From assembly GCA_028023455.1 (NCBI GenBank), contig JAQFVV010006238.1, positions 4,534,572 to 4,598,571 on the forward strand: a DNA stretch of 64,000 nt. The letters are read 5' to 3'. Of this stretch, positions 13,792-24,604 are shown one piece after another. Source of the DNA: Epiperipatus broadwayi. Its lineage: Eukaryota > Onychophora > Udeonychophora > Euonychophora > Peripatidae. The notes beneath the pieces were generated by a model. That model was given only the letters and a program-made list of their open reading frames with translations. It was not told the DNA's origin and made no database searches. The position numbers were made by a program, and so were the translations under genes. Each line of letters begins with the position of its first letter. The first letter of the stretch is position 1.

Positions 13792-14100
13792 GTTTGGCTT
13801 TTAAGGTTTTGGCAATTTTACATTGCTAAGGCTTTTAATATATGGTATATCTGAATTTAGTTCAGTTGCATGTGGCTATTTAAGTTAGATAGCTGGATTT
13901 GAAGATATATGCTGGGTTTGAGTTTGTATTTTAGATCTAGTGTCTGAATGTTCTAGTGCTTCACTGATGAGAGCCATTAGCTTGAAACCAGTTTGGGGAT
14001 AGGGATTATTTTAGACAGAGATTTGGAAATGCTGTCTCTTGTGGAATTTATTGAAACAGCATGTTTAGAGTTATTAGAGTACTTGTTATATATTATATGC
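13792..14100 (+). mobile_element. HHR-A unit, partial copy 3
   Basis: Directly adjoins copy 2 and repeats its right half: tttaatatatggtatatctgaat, gctatttaagttagatagctggattt, gtattttagatctagtgtctgaatg, then the ribozyme and ttagagttattag. It starts with a short gcaattttacattgctaagg block also found at about 14800. Only a single orientation is present, so this is a unit rather than a palindrome. Confidence 0.75.
13951..14004 (+). ncRNA. Type I hammerhead ribozyme (HHR-A, intact core)
   Basis: Reads as a complete type I hammerhead. Stem I 5' strand: UUCUA (13951-13955), internal GUG, CUUCA (13959-13963). Core CUGAUGA (13964-13970). Stem II GAGC/GCUU (13971-13974, 13980-13983) with loop CAUUA. 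GAAA (13984-13987). Minimal stem III A-U, C-G with loop CA (13989-13990). Triplet GUU, with predicted cleavage after 13993. Stem I 3' strand UGGGG (13994-13998), A, UAGGG (14000-14004). All core residues are canonical. GUU is a permitted but slower NUH triplet. Type I hammerheads with such tiny stem III are known from Penelope-like elements and animal retrozymes. Activity is untested. Confidence 0.8.
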
Positions 14101-14224
14101 TTTAGAATTTAAACTTTTGTTGACTTCTTTCACTTAGACCCTAAACTTGTTCATATTGTGACCAAACTTCATTGTTTTTGGGTTTTGCATAATTTATCAC
14201 AGCATCAAATTGCCATTTCAAACT

Positions 14225-14560
14225 TTTATGTATATCATCATCATCATTTTCAACCATTTTCGATCCATTGCAGGTTGAAGGTCTCTTCAAATTCAATCCA
14301 TCTTTTCCAATATCTAGCCTTTCTTCTCCACATCACCTGAGCCGACTTTGTTATTTCATCCATTTATTTTACATGTGGGTTTTTCCTAGGTCTTTTATAA
14401 TTTTTTGCAATCCAGTATAAGATTTCAACTGTCCATCTATTGTCATCTCTTCTAGCAATATGTCCAGCCCATTTCCATTTCTGTCTCTTAATTCTTTCAA
14501 TTATGTCAGTATTACCTCTTTATTCTCTTGCTTGTGTATTTTGTTTTTGATCTCTGTTTT
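14225..14560 (-). pseudogene. RTE-like LINE 3' fragment
   Basis: Minus-strand copy of the C-terminal segment, with the antisense 3' tail catcatcatcat at 14229-14245, then the landmarks gatccattgcaggttgaaggtc, gtccatctattgtcatctcttct and agcaatatgtccagcccatttcc (antisense of the LKW.WAGHI.RR peptide). Truncated before the RT core. Stops in all frames. Confidence 0.75.
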
Positions 14561-14764
14561 ATTTTTATCTTTTAATCCCTTTATTATCTTTTATGCCTAA
14601 CACATTTTTCATGAAGTATATAAGGTATTGTTTTGTTGTACTGATTCTTCATAAATTTCATAATTGTCCATGTGTGAATCTTTGGTGTCACTTTTGGCAC
14701 ATCTGTTTATAATCTATATCAATGGAAATATCCATTGTATTTATTTGAACTTCTTTATCACAAA

Positions 14765-15110
14765 ACTTGATTTTTTATCATTTTATTTTTTGCTATTAAG
14801 GCTTAGGAAATTTTATATTTCTAAAGCTATTAATTTATGGTGTATCTGAACTAAGTTCAATCCCATATGGCTATTTGAGTTAGATAGCTGGATTTTTAGA
14901 CATATGGATGTCTGAAAGTTTCAGATTTTCTTCTCAATAGTTATACATTAGATAAAGTGCTGGGCTTGTCCTAGTATTTTTAATCTAATGAATATCCTGG
15001 CACCTCACCGATGATGCCAGAAGCAGAAAATGGTGTGGGGTTGAGGATATTCTCAAAGCTTGTTAAGAGCTTGTTTTGCGAGCTGTATATATAACACAAA
15101 ACTTTTATAA
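14765..15110 (+). mobile_element. HHR-A unit, copy 4
   Basis: Begins with gctattaaggcttaggaaatttt, then aatttatggtgtatctgaac, gttagatagctggattt, tagacatatggatgtctgaaagtttcag, then the ribozyme region and cttgttaagagcttgtttt. The order matches copy 3, with more changes. Single orientation. Confidence 0.7.
14992..15050 (+). ncRNA. Hammerhead-like ribozyme, HHR-A copy 4 (variant)
   Basis: AUAUCC-UGGCA-CCUCA, box CCGAUGA (U4 to C), stem II UGC/GCA, GAAAAUGGUG, then UGGGG-UUGA-GGAUAU. Both stem I halves pair (AUAUCC/GGAUAU and CCUCA/UGGGG), although the outer helix uses different bases from the other copies. The core change and the enlarged stem III suggest it is inactive. Confidence 0.55.
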
Positions 15111-15169
15111 ACCATTAAGCATCACATTAAGCTATTGAGCTTAGATTGAAAATATTTTTTGTGTTTTCA

Positions 15170-15430
15170 ATTTCATTCTCATAGTTTTGTAGTTCAGTAG
15201 AGATAAAAGGTGGTTGCTAGAGGGTTGTATTAGATCCTAAGATCTAGATGCAGTGCTCTCAGATCCAAAGGTCCTCACTGATGAAGGCCACAAGCCAGAA
15301 ACTAGTCTGGGGATATTGTATGAGTAGGCATTAGATAGGGATTTTATGCACAAGCCTTCTGGCATCCATTGATTACTCTGTTTAGCACAGGTGGCAATAC
15401 TGTATGGAGAGTTTTGGTCTGTTTATCAAC
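15170..15430 (+). mobile_element. HHR-A-related unit with family D tail
   Basis: A ribozyme core at 15266-15312 is followed by aggcattagatagggatttt, cacaagccttctggcatcc and the family D tail attactctg.ttagcacaggtggcaatactgtatgg. This copy joins the ribozyme and the family D repeat in one unit, explaining the isolated tails at 1763 and 54755. Confidence 0.7.
15266..15318 (+). ncRNA. Type I hammerhead ribozyme with GUC site
   Basis: Core fully canonical: CCUCA (15273-15277), CUGAUGA (15278-15284), stem II GGC/GCC (15286-15288, 15294-15296), GAAA (15298-15301), stem III A-U and C-G with a UA loop, GUC (15305-15307), predicted cleavage after 15307, UGGGG (15308-15312). The short outer helix is CAA/UUG. 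Relative to the 13951 copy, stem II has changed on both sides (GAGC/GCUU to AGGC/GCCA) while still pairing, which supports selection on structure in the ancestral element. An A-A mismatch sits at the base of stem II. Confidence 0.78.
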
Positions 15431-18400
15431 AAAACTTTTATCTGTTATCAGTCTTAAACTGAACTTTTCTGTTGTTTATATGAATTTTAGAAACATTAAT
15501 CTTCATTAAATTAATTTGATAATTTTCAATTTTTTTATGAAAGTATCTTTAAAATCTTCTACACTATTAATATTTTTGTTTGTTTTAAAAAGTTTTTTTA
15601 ATCACTTTTTAAATATTTTCCTTCAGTTTTTGCAAAGCTCTCTACCTAATTTTTCTTTTTATTTCCCAGAATTTTCCTTTTTTCTTTCCTTTTTATTACA
15701 GTTTCTGTATTTTTCATCTCAGAAGTGAGTCATATTTTTTACTTTATTTCTCATTTCTCTTCTTTTTTTTTTGTTTGTCCATGTTTTCATTTACCTATTT
15801 TCCTCTGTTCACATGTTCATGTTCTTGAACATTTCATTCATATTTTTAATAATAATAAAAATAATAGTAATAATGGAATACTTTCTTTCTGGAGACTTTA
15901 TAAAGAGTTTTAGCATGGAAGAGACAGTTCTTGGCATGATCTATGGATTTTAGGTTGCACCAAACTGTATTATTCATTATATTGGCTAGCAAGTTGTTTT
16001 TTTAATTGCGATTCTCATTTTTAACTATTTTAACTGATTTTGGTTAGTTATTTCCTATTAAATTGGGTATTGGGTGAATGTTTTAATTCAATAAATCTTC
16101 AACTAGTGTTAGCTGTTCAAGTTATTTAGAAATGTTATAATCTTTACCTATATGAATTTATTGTTTAAAGGTTCAAAATCATAAAATTTTATGGTTTAAG
16201 ATTATTTTGTGTACTTGTACCTTCAAAATGTTTCATCACTTTACTGTCTAATGTTATTTAATTGCCCAAATTGATTGTTTTTGTTTATGAATGTTGATTT
16301 GATACAATTTGATTTATATGTGTCAAATTTTCAGTACCCATAATCTTATCTTCATCTTCTTGAGACAAATACATTAATAATCATTTATTAGGCTACCAAT
16401 TATTTAATCATTCCTATCCACTTTCTATCTAATTTTATCAACATTTTTATTAGCTCCCTGTTATTATTATTTTTTTTTTTGCTGCAAATAGGTTTATTTC
16501 TATTTCTGTGTTATTCTATTATTTACAAAAATTATGTAACATTTATTTTCTGTGGGAAAGAATTCAAAGCCTACCTTTTGCTGTTCCTATGAAGACTCAT
16601 AATATTAATATTGTTATTTTTATAAAATGTAAGAAAAATGAAATTGATAAAAATTTAAATATATCAATATGTCAGTTTTCTGTGAAGAGGGTGGGTGGGT
16701 GCAGGGTTAACTTGATCGTTTTAAATACTTCATGTTAGAATAAAATATAAAAAAATTTTTTTTAACAAATTTGTAAATTAAATTATTTTATAACATCTGT
16801 CAAAAATATAAAATTTTTATTGAAAATATTTTGTCTAAGTATGCGGCAGAAAATTAGATATGTAGAATATGTCAGAAATTTCCCTTATATTGCTCTTTGC
16901 ACGTAGATATATATTTTGTCAATCTATATATTTTTTAAAGATATGTCATAGTTTTCTCATTGTGTCCTTTCAATCTCACCTTCCCCCTCCTCCACATTAT
17001 TATCAATAGTGAAGATTGAGATCATATATCAAAATGTGATTTTGTTTTTCTCTCAGCACATTGACATTTATCTGATCAACCTTGATTATCCTGAGACGTT
17101 AGATACTCAATATTTTATTGCTGCAGTAAAATTAAATCATTTTCAGCTTACTGAATGATAAAATTATCACTTATGAATTCAGATATAAATTATGTATGAC
17201 ACCTTATTTTTTCCTATGTTTTTAGATGTGTGTACATATCATTTATATTTTTTTTCTTTCAATGATATAGTTATATTGCAATGTGATTTTATGTAGTATG
17301 ATGCAAAATGTCTTCCCTTAAATACAATCAGAAGTTTCAGAGCATATTTTCAGAAATCCTGTCAGTTAAGTTAAATGTTCCCTCCCTCTAAAACTCTTAC
17401 ATATTTTAATAAACTCATCTACTTCTTTTTCCTTTTTACCCAATCATTGTTCTAGCTGTGATTCATGACTATCTCATTTTAATAAAAGCTGTTTCCACAG
17501 TTCCATTATCATATTCCTGTATTTAGAATATTTAAATAAAGTTATTTTTTTTCTAAAAACATTCAATACTTATGTTAGATGATGGAAATAGTCCAATATA
17601 TAAATGCAATTAAAATACCATCATCACAAACCTTCAGGAAAACTACATATTACTATGAATTTTACCCTCGAAAGTGTTTAGCCACATACATAGGTACAGA
17701 TATTTAGTTTGTATCTATCTGTATTAATGTTTTTTTCTCTTCAGCTTTGTGTGCTAGTGCATTTTATACTTTAGAATAATTGGCCACAAAGTTTAAACTG
17801 TTTGCTCATTACATAATACTTGGTTTTTTGGGACAGAGAATGAAGTTAAGCCAAATGGATTTTATTTTAAATATATAAAAACTTTGTAATATTAGCTTAA
17901 ATTTTGAAAAATTATAAAGATGTATGTAGTCTATTTTTTTATATTTACATAGTAAAAATATTGAACACTTAATTCCTGTGTTATTCTGAATTATCATAAT
18001 GAATCATTAACTTTTAAATTATACCTGGAGTTCTACTAGACACCATTAGTGTTATACATAAAATTAATAGTTTAATTTTTTTACTAAAATTGTTTGCAAA
18101 TTATAAAAGTATAATGTCATCATGAATACAGATGTTTGCAACATTTCAGTTAAGTCTAAAATTGGGAAATGGGTGGAAATTGAGTTACAGATTTGATCCA
18201 GACATGCAGGTAAAAAAAAAGAATATGTTAAAATAAAAGCAATATAATCCTCTATTTCCTTTTAATTTGCATTTGATAGGAGAAATTGAACCACTCTACA
18301 TCACTTTTTTTTTTTAGTAGTTCATGTAATCATGAATATTGATTACTCATATTTATTTGGCTAATAGTATAGAAACTACTCCCAGGTTCATTTTAAACTA

Positions 18401-18485
18401 TTGACTGTCTAATAAGCAATGATCATATCAGCATCACCAGAAATCATTTTTAACTTTTTATCCACTTTATCATTATCAATAGTAT
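15431..18485. other. AT-rich DNA, mostly featureless
   Basis: No recognisable exon, RNA gene or inverted repeat. T-rich frames at 15516-15953 give hydrophobic peptides without a domain. At about 17535-17600 there is a copy of the low-copy block also found at 9471 and 47445. Confidence 0.45.
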
Positions 18486-18489
18486 TTTG

Positions 18490-18885
18490 TTCCATGGACA
18501 GGTCCAGAGAATAGTCACATCACTGATTCATCCAATTTTCCACTCTGTACTTTTTATTGCCCAGCTCTTCAATTCATATAATTCTTCCCATCTCTTATAT
18601 CATTCAACAGTGTCAACCTATTCCATCCTTTCTTGTTTCCACTCACCATTATTTATTTAATTATACCATCTTCTTAATAAATGTTCAATCCAGTTTCTCT
18701 TTCTATTTCTAATTTCTTTCTTCATTTACTTTTTTCAAAACCTCATCATTTGTTATTGTATTCATCCAATTTTTTCTATTCTTCTCCATGAACACATCCC
18801 AAAGTTTTCCAATCTGTTCCTAATTTTATTACTATTTGACCACAATTCACAATCACACAATAGTACACTCTACTTTATATACTCT
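18490..18885 (-). pseudogene. LINE C-terminal fragment of a second family
   Basis: Minus-strand translation with frame changes gives a different non-LTR tail: WRRIEKIGWMN-like text near 18780-18800 (ATG AAT ACA ATA ACA AAT GAT GAG follows), EVLKKVNEERN near 18720-18745, a basic ERETGLN-like stretch, then LLNDIRDGK near 18590-18600. This order (W-R-R-M-E-K-I, NEEVL.RVNE, IGHILRR, DIR-G) is the usual C-terminus of insect-type endonuclease-reverse transcriptase ORFs and is distinct from the RTE-like family elsewhere in the window. Several stops. Confidence 0.6.
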
Positions 18886-18904
18886 TTTTATTAGTCATCC
18901 CTGT

Positions 18905-19170
18905 AACATGAATAATCAATGGCTGTCATTACTTGGGTCATAGTAAAGAGTGTATGATTCTTGTATAACAATCACCCAGAAGTCATTTTTTAACTTCTAT
19001 TACTCAAGTTATATCACTTTATTTAATATGAATAATCATTGTATACTGATTATTTATATAGACTTATGATGTGGAGCATAATTTTAGACTATTTCATGTG
19101 TAAATAATCATTTGATATTGATTGCTTCTGCTTACATGGGTGGTAGTGTAGAGCATAATCTCAAACTCAT
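18905..19170. repeat. Diverged tandem repeat, about 80-100-bp unit
   Basis: Three related units, each opening with (t)aaataatca(t/a)tg.tat.gatta and containing a variant of ttgggtcatagt.tagagcataat.tt.aaact. They start near 18908, 19028 and 19104. A fourth, weaker version is at about 18335-18400. No function apparent. Confidence 0.5.
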
Positions 19171-20295
19171 TTCTGGATGCGGACAGTCTTTATTAGGAAT
19201 ACTGTGTTATCATATTCCAACTATATTTAAGGCTTCACTTTTGAAATTCTTAAGATCATTCATTGATAACTCATGTTTACATAGACAGCTTGTGAATAGA
19301 ATTATGTGCCAATCACATAGGGCAAAACAAATATAGATAAACAACACTGGTCAAGAATGGATTCTAGGAATGTTTTTTTATTGATTATAGACATTCTGAC
19401 AAAAAGATTCACATTGATATAATAAAAAGTGGGCAGTGTTTGCAAGTTCATTTAAACGATTCCTTGAGAATCTAGCTTGTGATTTATCATAGTAACATAT
19501 TCAGACATGTTTATGTTTATTCTATTAATGGTTTATATTTTTAGCATTACATATTTAATAAGCTATAAAATTATTTACATTTCATTAAAATCATTAGAAT
19601 AATAGGAAATATATATTTTATTGATTTACTGAATTCTCCTTTTTTTTTTATTAAACAAAATTTAAATATGTTTAATTTTAGCACTTTGAATGTAAAAGGG
19701 GAATTGAGTTGTAGCAAAACTATCATGAAATAGAAATCTCATATTTTATTTTAAAAAATATTTTATTGACATAACAAAATTTGTACAGATGAATATTATG
19801 ATACACTTTGTTAATGTTGGCTCAATTCCATTGCTGGTATTGGCTTCTTCCATCAAGGCTGGCTTGGTATTGTGGGTGTCCTAGGTCTGATAGATGCATG
19901 GCAAAGCCATTAACCACACTAACAATATAATATATGAGTAAGTAGAATTCCATTCTGTTGGTATTGTCCACCCCTTTGAGGTTGGTTCTATAATGCTGAT
20001 GTATAAGAACTGGTATCCATGTAGTGTGGGATCATTGCCTCTCTAGCATGTTAAAAATTTAAAATATTCATTTTTATCACATTATTTCATCACTTCTACT
20101 TTCATTCATTTTTTTTTTTTTAAATTTCATTATATTTGGATATTGACTTTGATATCAGATAAATTTTCTGGAAATAATTGTGTCTTCATGCATGGAAAGC
20201 AGTTGCAAGGTACTTTCTTAATCTCAGTGTTTTTTTTTTTTTGCTAAAAAAGCTTTTTGGAATCAACAAACTTGTTTTTAGAAGATTATTTAATA
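19171..20295. other. AT-rich DNA, nothing recognised
   Basis: Slightly GC-richer block at 19830-20060 without coding potential or a recognised repeat; remainder AT-rich. Confidence 0.4.
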
Positions 20296-20299
20296 CATA

Positions 20300-20585
20300 T
20301 TATGTTCAAGTGTTACTGACCTTATTGAAAAAATTAAAAGACTGAAGTGGAGTTGGGCTGGACATATTGATAGAAGAGATGATAATAGATGAATAATTGC
20401 AATCTTAAATTGGATTCCAAGAGATTGTAAAAGACCCAGAAAGAGACCACATGTGAGATGGATGGATGAGATGAGAAAGTGTGGAGGTGTGATGTGGAGA
20501 AGAGAAGCTAAAGAGTGGAGAAGATGGATTGAACTTGGACAGACCTTAATCATGCAGTGGATTGATAATGATTGATGATGATGTT
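20300..20585 (+). pseudogene. RTE-like LINE C-terminus, best-preserved 3' end
   Basis: Nearly continuous frame: VTDLIEKIKRLKWSWAGHI near 20313-20370, IAILNWIPRDCKRPRKRPH near 20395-20450, VRWMDEMRKCGGVMWRREA near 20452-20510, RRWIELGQTLIMQWIDND near 20520-20572, then a stop and a GATGATGATG tail. Only one stop (tga after DNR near 20391) interrupts it. This defines the 3' terminus of the family: short ATG-type repeat directly after the stop. 5'-truncated, as is usual for target-primed LINE insertions. Confidence 0.85.
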
Positions 20586-21133
20586 CATTATTAAAATTTA
20601 TTATCACAATTTATAATGGTGTTAGATAGATTGATAACTGCTGTTAAATACAAACTATCTAGAAGCTAAAAAATGATGAATAAACAATTTATTTTGTACG
20701 CGCCATTTTTTCCAAGATATTTTAAAATATCTAAAGTTAACTCAAGGCAATTTTGACATGTGTAGTTACTGAGTTAGTAATAGATCTAACTAGTTAAACA
20801 GATGATAGCTTGGAGTTAAAACTTTAGAGTATTTGAAATTTCATGCTATTAATGGAAAACAAATTCTGAGAAAAACTGCAAGATGAAAGGAAAAAAATCT
20901 TTAAAAAGTAGAAACTTAGTTATATTTGTTCTTTTTCGGTTTGGTGCAGTTGTAGAGCAGTAATCACTGAGCTTAATGTCTGTGGATTGAATTTATATTA
21001 CAATTAAAAATGAATTCTCAATATATTTGATAGAGACAGTGCTATTAAAGAATGCAGAAACAAAACTATGTATTTGTAATCATTATCTAATATTACATAA
21101 CATTGATAGAGTGTTTCTAGTAAATTAACTGAA

Positions 21134-21334
21134 TAATATTAATATCATCTATGTTCTTTATTACTTTTTACAATGCTTTTTTACAATCCACTATTGTCAG
21201 TTTCGATTGTCCCAACAATCTTCTTCAGAACTTCTACTTCTGAAGAAGATTGATGGGGCAGTCAAAACTGTCAATAGCGGGTTGTAAAAAAGCATTGTAA
21301 AAAGCAATAAAGAACATAGATGATATTAATATTA
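21134..21334. mobile_element. HHR-C foldback element (201-bp palindrome)
   Basis: Arms 21134-21230 and 21238-21334 are near-perfect inverted copies: taatattaatatcatctatg, ttctttattactttttacaatg, cttttttacaatccac, cagttt.gattgtccc and aatcttcttcagaa, meeting at a 7-nt centre cttctac. A longer, non-palindromic relative is at 52795-53320. Each arm encodes a hammerhead-like fold (next entry). No ORF. Confidence 0.88.
21185..21230 (-). ncRNA. Hammerhead-like fold, HHR-C
   Basis: Minus strand: CUGAAGA (CUGAUGA in canonical hammerheads), A, perfect 6-bp stem II GAUUGU/ACAAUC with loop UGGG, GAAAC, then UG and ACAAUAGUGG. In the right arm (plus strand, 21239-21280) the corresponding text is CUGAAGA ... 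CAGUC-AAAACUGUC-AAUAGCGGG, with a GUC after a 1-nt loop. The relative at 52830-52890 (minus) pairs UUGUAGUU with AACUGUAG as stem I. All three retain the A in CUGAAGA, so the change is ancestral to these copies. Whether it cleaves is doubtful. Confidence 0.45.
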
Positions 21335-24200
21335 TATGGATTTGGCAATGTAATAAGAAAGATAAAGTTAAATTAAGTGAAAGTAAGTAATTTACTTATA
21401 ATTATTATCACATATTCCTTGTGAAGGCAGTGATATTGGTAAATGAGTAGAAAGTAGTTAATGCATTTTTAATACCCATACTTATACATACTATATATAC
21501 AACAAATAAATTTTGACCTAGCACCCTGTTCAAAGACATTGTATTTTGTCTTGTAAATCGGGCTATGACCTTAAGTAATCCAAGGTCTGCATTAATTTTA
21601 TCTGAAGCCAGGATCCAAAATAATAAATCCAATATACTTATATATACAGACAAACTATATCCAAACAGTGTGTTCATCATTAATGCTCATAGTATGCATG
21701 TTGGATCATAACATTGCAAGGCCTTTAATTTGACACATCTTATATTTGAAAAAGAAATGGATTAACAATGATGTAAAATCACCAGATAGTAATATCAACA
21801 TCAATATTATTGATTTATAATAGAATTAAAATATATAATAAGCATTTAACTCAAATTGTTATTTATTTTTTTTACTTGAAAAAATCAAAAGCTCTGGAGA
21901 GAGTCCAGAAACTCTCAGCATAGACCTCATATGGGCATTGGGCTGTGTTTTGAACAGCTCTAATGTAAATATTATGATTAATCCATTCACTTGTGTTCAG
22001 GGTCAATGTTCACACATTTTAAATGTAGATTTTAAATCTTCTGTTGTTATTAATTACATATAGACAAAATGCGTTCATCCCTCAATATTTATGCTCCTTC
22101 ACAAATAATTCTGTATCTTTTGATAGAGCTTCCAGTTTTATACTCTTTTTTCCCATGATGAGGTGAGCTATCTGGTTTTTTTTTCAATCTCACTTTATTA
22201 TTTATCATCATTTATTTTTTTGTCTTTTTTTTCTTCCAAAATCCAATTCTTTTTCTAACCAGTAAAATATCTTATGATTTTGTCAGTTTGTTCTTAACAT
22301 ACATTTGTAAGAACAGTTTTGTTTTTCCCACTCTATTTAGATTGATTATCTGCTATAAGTATGAGTAAACTTTAGACACTAGTGCTATTAATATCTGCAT
22401 TCTCAGTTTAATTTTCAGATTTTGGTCTTTATCAGTGGCGACTTAAGATTCAAACCTGGAACTATGCACTTCACTTTTAGAATTCACCTTTAAAGTTTTT
22501 TTGCTCTTCAAGTTAATTATCTTGAAATTCACCTAAAATTTTGAATTCAGTTCAACTTGCATACTTAATGTTGATCAATAGCAAATCATTAACTACATAT
22601 TTAGCGATATATAGTACTGTTGTATTCCTTCTCTCCTTTATCTATGATTTAACATGTTTCCAAGTCAATTTTTTTCATCTACACCAAAGTCATTTATTGC
22701 AAACTTAAGTTATCAACATTGGAAATACACTTTCTTTGTCCATCCTCTTCAATACTGTGTCTGTGTATAAGTATATATGTGACCCAAAACTAATGCTCAA
22801 TTTTAAAGCGTGCATGTATATGCTATATATAATCAAACACATTTTTTTAAGTTAAATTTCTTGCATTAGCCTTTATTAAAGAAGATAATATATGCTTTTT
22901 GTCATAACATTATATCTTTTGGATCTTCCCTACCTCTTCTTTCTAGATAATAATTCCTATCATGGTTTAGTGTTGAAAGTTCTAATAAGTTACATTACTT
23001 CTTCTCGTTTGACTGATTCTAACATCATTGTTGACAAGTCTGAAGTCCCATTAGAACTATTATTTTACATGCTTTGCAAGTGTCAGTTTTTAAGTTATTT
23101 ACAGTTGAGTTCAACCTCAGTTTTCTTATAAAAATGCATTTGTATAGTCAAATCTTTAATCCAGCGTCGAAAACGGAATAAAAGTTGGAAGTAAAAGTTT
23201 ATTTATATGATTAAAATGTAGTTTCTCCTCCCCCAACCCTACACCCTATTATGATTTTCAATTTGTTAAAAAATAAAAATTGAAGAATACGTAATATATA
23301 TATATTTCATTATCTTGTTAAAATATAGCATTGTTACTGTAAACATAGTATACAACAACCCCCCTCTCCATATTCGTTAACGTTGGATTTCAACTTTTTC
23401 CGCATATAAGTGAATTCTTGAGTAATTCTGCACAGCATGCATGTTTAGTATACATATACATACATGTAAAATGTAATTTCATTTAACTCATGTATAGATT
23501 TATGCATTGACAAAAAGATTAATAATGCGGTTCTGAAAAGGGCAGAAGAGGGATAAGTCTTTGAGAAAGAGCGACAACAGTCACGTGACTAATTTAATGC
23601 GCAAGGTGAGATGGCTGATTAAAAGGTGGATAATTAAGGATGGTGCACATTCAACTTAGAATACACGTGAAATTTCTAATGTTTGTTTATATTATTATTT
23701 TTTCAAATGGTAGTTTCTGAAGATGTGGATGTTGGGACTCAATATTAGTAAGACTTCATTTAAATATCATTATAAATAGTCAATCATATGAGATCTTATA
23801 TTCAATTCCATAGGAATAATAAATTGAGCTTTGATTCAGCACTTTTTGCTTTCAAATCTGTTACCTAATAATAATAATCATCATCATCTGGCTTACTTCT
23901 TGAGAGTTCATAAAACGTTTGAGCATTGGAAATGTCATCCTTCGACTATTTTCCCAAGGACCTTAATTCCACAATATGCCATTCTATTACCATGCTGTCA
24001 CTCAAGGCAAAAAAATGACCAAGTGATTTATTGCTTGGGAGTATAGAAGAAGTTAAAACATCAGAAGTAACAGAGTTGGAGGTATGATTGAAGAATCTTA
24101 TGTTTGAGGTCTGTCATTCTAACTCTGTATGAAAGCAATCTGACTGCTGCAAACTACAGTTGGCTATTACATTTTATAATGATGATCAACATGTAAATAG
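21335..24200. other. AT-rich DNA, nothing recognised
   Basis: No recognised exon or transposon. A patch at about 23520-23640 is somewhat GC-richer and purine-rich. Frames at 21408-21680 and 22892-23131 have no identifiable domain. Confidence 0.4.
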
Positions 24201-24203
24201 TAA

Positions 24204-24310
24204 GCATTGGTGGTTGAGAGGTCAGCGACAGCTGCTATGCAAGCAGAAGTCTGGGGTTGATGGGTTTGCTTCCCGGCTAATGCTATGACACATGAGAAAA
24301 AAAATATATC
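24204..24310 (+). mobile_element. tRNA-derived SINE, copy 1
   Basis: The first 80 nt (24204-24283) fold as a tRNA-like cloverleaf with a 7-bp acceptor stem (GCATTGG with CTAATGC), a D-arm/A box (TGGTTGAGAGGTCAG at 24211-24225), an anticodon stem CTGC/GCAG, a long variable arm and a B box (GGTTTGCTTCC with flanking GGG/CCC). A 3' tail tatgacacatgagaaaaaaaa follows. A second copy at 54365 shares the same tail, so this is a SINE rather than an isolated tRNA gene. The anticodon loop TATGCAA lacks the usual U33. Confidence 0.8.
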
Positions 24311-24604
24311 ACCCCTTTTCATATTATTTTTTTACATATGACATGAAGCATTAAGAGTTTTTTATACTAAATATAAAATTAAGATTTGATATATACTATA
24401 TATTTATTAGGGATAAAATATCTGTCACAAAACATCAAAGAAAATACAAAGACACAGAAATATAGATTTAGGGTAGTTGTTTTTCGTCCTACTTTACAGC
24501 CATCTACTGTAGATCGTAACAATTTTCAATTAGTGACAACATTGAGGAAATATGAAGACATGGTAATAAGAAACATCTACAAGAAACTTGAGTAATCAAT
24601 AGTC

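Noticed and set aside
20290-20607. Minus-strand 105-residue ORF
   Set aside because: Antisense of the LINE C-terminus, which reads much better on the plus strand.
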